In this document: piece after piece, positions 42,248-42,690 of the stretch
Numbering within the stretch: position 1 is the first letter of the stretch
Layout: each line of letters begins with the position of its first letter
Assembly (NCBI GenBank): GCA_018971485.1
Contig: JAGXAQ010000014.1
Coordinates: 1-42,690 of the forward strand
Origin: Pseudomonadota bacterium
GTDB lineage: Bacteria; Pseudomonadota; Gammaproteobacteria; Burkholderiales; REEB80
Length of the DNA: 42,690 bases
Direction: 5' to 3'
The notes under the pieces: generated by a model
The model's database searches: none
What the model saw: the letters and a program-made list of their open reading frames with translations, nothing else
Told to the model about the DNA's origin: nothing
Program-made: the position numbers and the translations under genes

Positions 42248-42690
42248 TAGCCAAGCCTCGCGGCATCCAGTTCTTCGGGAGTCACGTTGAGCCGGAGCCG
42301 CCAACGTGATAGGAATACTCCCTCGGCGGGGAACAGTGGATCAAGGCGCTGGTAAGTTGCCGTCAGCATGCCGCGTAGCGGCTCCAGCACCGAAGCATCG
42401 GCTAGACCGTAGTGTTCCAGCAGGTAGCCGAGGCGACGCACGACGGCACCGACGCCAAGGTGTCGTGCGTAGTCCACCAACCGTTCGATTTTCAGTACGT
42501 CCCGCTTCATCCACAAGCCCTTGGCGACTTCGGTGATGCCACCGGCAAATGCCGGATGGCGCAGACCATCGATGATGGTGCGCTCCATGTCACTGATCAT
42601 CACGAAGCGCTCCTTGTCGATCCAATGCTTCATGACTCCGAATTCTTGCTCCGCCGTAATGTGGACGAACCGAAAGTCATAGCCGCCCAC
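42247..42690 (-). CDS. AbiEi-type antitoxin (5' end outside window)
   Basis: 147 visible codons; the frame runs off the right edge. The C-terminal AbiEi antitoxin region shows VMISDMERTIIDGLRHPAFA, LVDYARHLGVGAVVRRLGYL and the final WRLRLNVTPEEL. AbiEi normally has an N-terminal winged helix that represses the operon, which would lie beyond 42690. Stop and toxin start overlap by one base. Confidence 0.9.
   Translation of the reverse strand: MGGYDFRFVHITAEQEFGVMKHWIDKERFVMISDMERTIIDGLRHPAFAGGITEVAKGLWMKRDVLKIERLVDYARHLGVGAVVRRLGYLLEHYGLADASVLEPLRGMLTATYQRLDPLFPAEGVFLSRWRLRLNVTPEELDAARLG

Noticed and set aside
41396-42250. 284-codon plus-strand frame
   Set aside because: Exact antisense of abiEii, whose motifs are clear; G+C-rich composition opens the opposite frame.

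Overview
This window looks like a chromosomal segment of a betaproteobacterium, probably near Nitrosomonadales or Gallionella-like lineages. The class-level call rests on gene order: gyrA-serC-pheA-hisC-tyrA-aroA-cmk-rpsA-ihfB, then lapB-pyrF-hldE(kinase only)-hldD-cysM, with divergent ubiG-gph running into ssrA, and lysC beside tRNA-Ser(GCU). The genus cannot be fixed from sequence alone. The core has moderate G+C. The last 10 kb is visibly richer in G+C and differently organised.

Left edge (1-1.3 kb): the end of an integrated element, with an excisionase-like HTH gene overlapping a complete tyrosine recombinase that stops beside the 3' end of tRNA-Arg(ACG). From 1.3 to 9.6 kb comes a loose mix: tRNA-Ser(GCU), lysC, an XRE regulator, a radical SAM protein, a lipoprotein, tRNA-Ser(UGA) with a long hairpin, two small orphan genes, a Bax inhibitor-1 family membrane protein and rlmD. 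From 9.8 to 14.4 kb there is a probable iron-responsive operon on the minus strand. A perfect Fur box precedes a divergent NRAMP-family transporter, followed after 10 bp by ydbH, then a glycine-zipper lipoprotein, ynbE and ydbL, which are parts of the inner-to-outer-membrane lipid bridge.

From 14.5 to 30.6 kb lies a long minus-strand housekeeping block. gyrA, serC and the aromatic/histidinol-phosphate aminotransferase genes lead into cmk, rpsA and ihfB and stop at a terminator. lapB, pyrF and the ADP-heptose genes hldE/hldD follow, then cysM. The usual lapA between ihfB and lapB is absent. ubiG-gph runs the other way from a promoter back-to-back with that of gyrA, and is followed by ssrA (tmRNA, tag ANDSNYALAA).

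From 32.6 kb to the right edge is an accessory island attached to the 3' end of ssrA and made almost wholly of toxin-antitoxin modules: DUF1778-GNAT (first copy), Fic with an HTH partner, DUF1778-GNAT (second copy, inverted), HipBA and AbiEi-AbiEii. Between them lie a frameshifted regulator, an IS21-type end and a truncated gene. Three short direct repeats derived from the tmRNA T-arm (34.57, 36.15 and 40.43 kb), each with an inverted-repeat core, sit directly against module ends. A 206-bp imperfect direct repeat of the ssrA terminator region (32592 and 40648) brackets 8 kb of the island. The simplest reading is repeated integration at the ssrA 3' end, or cassette-like accretion of toxin modules. 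This, and the Fur-linked NRAMP-YdbH operon, are the two most interesting parts of the window.
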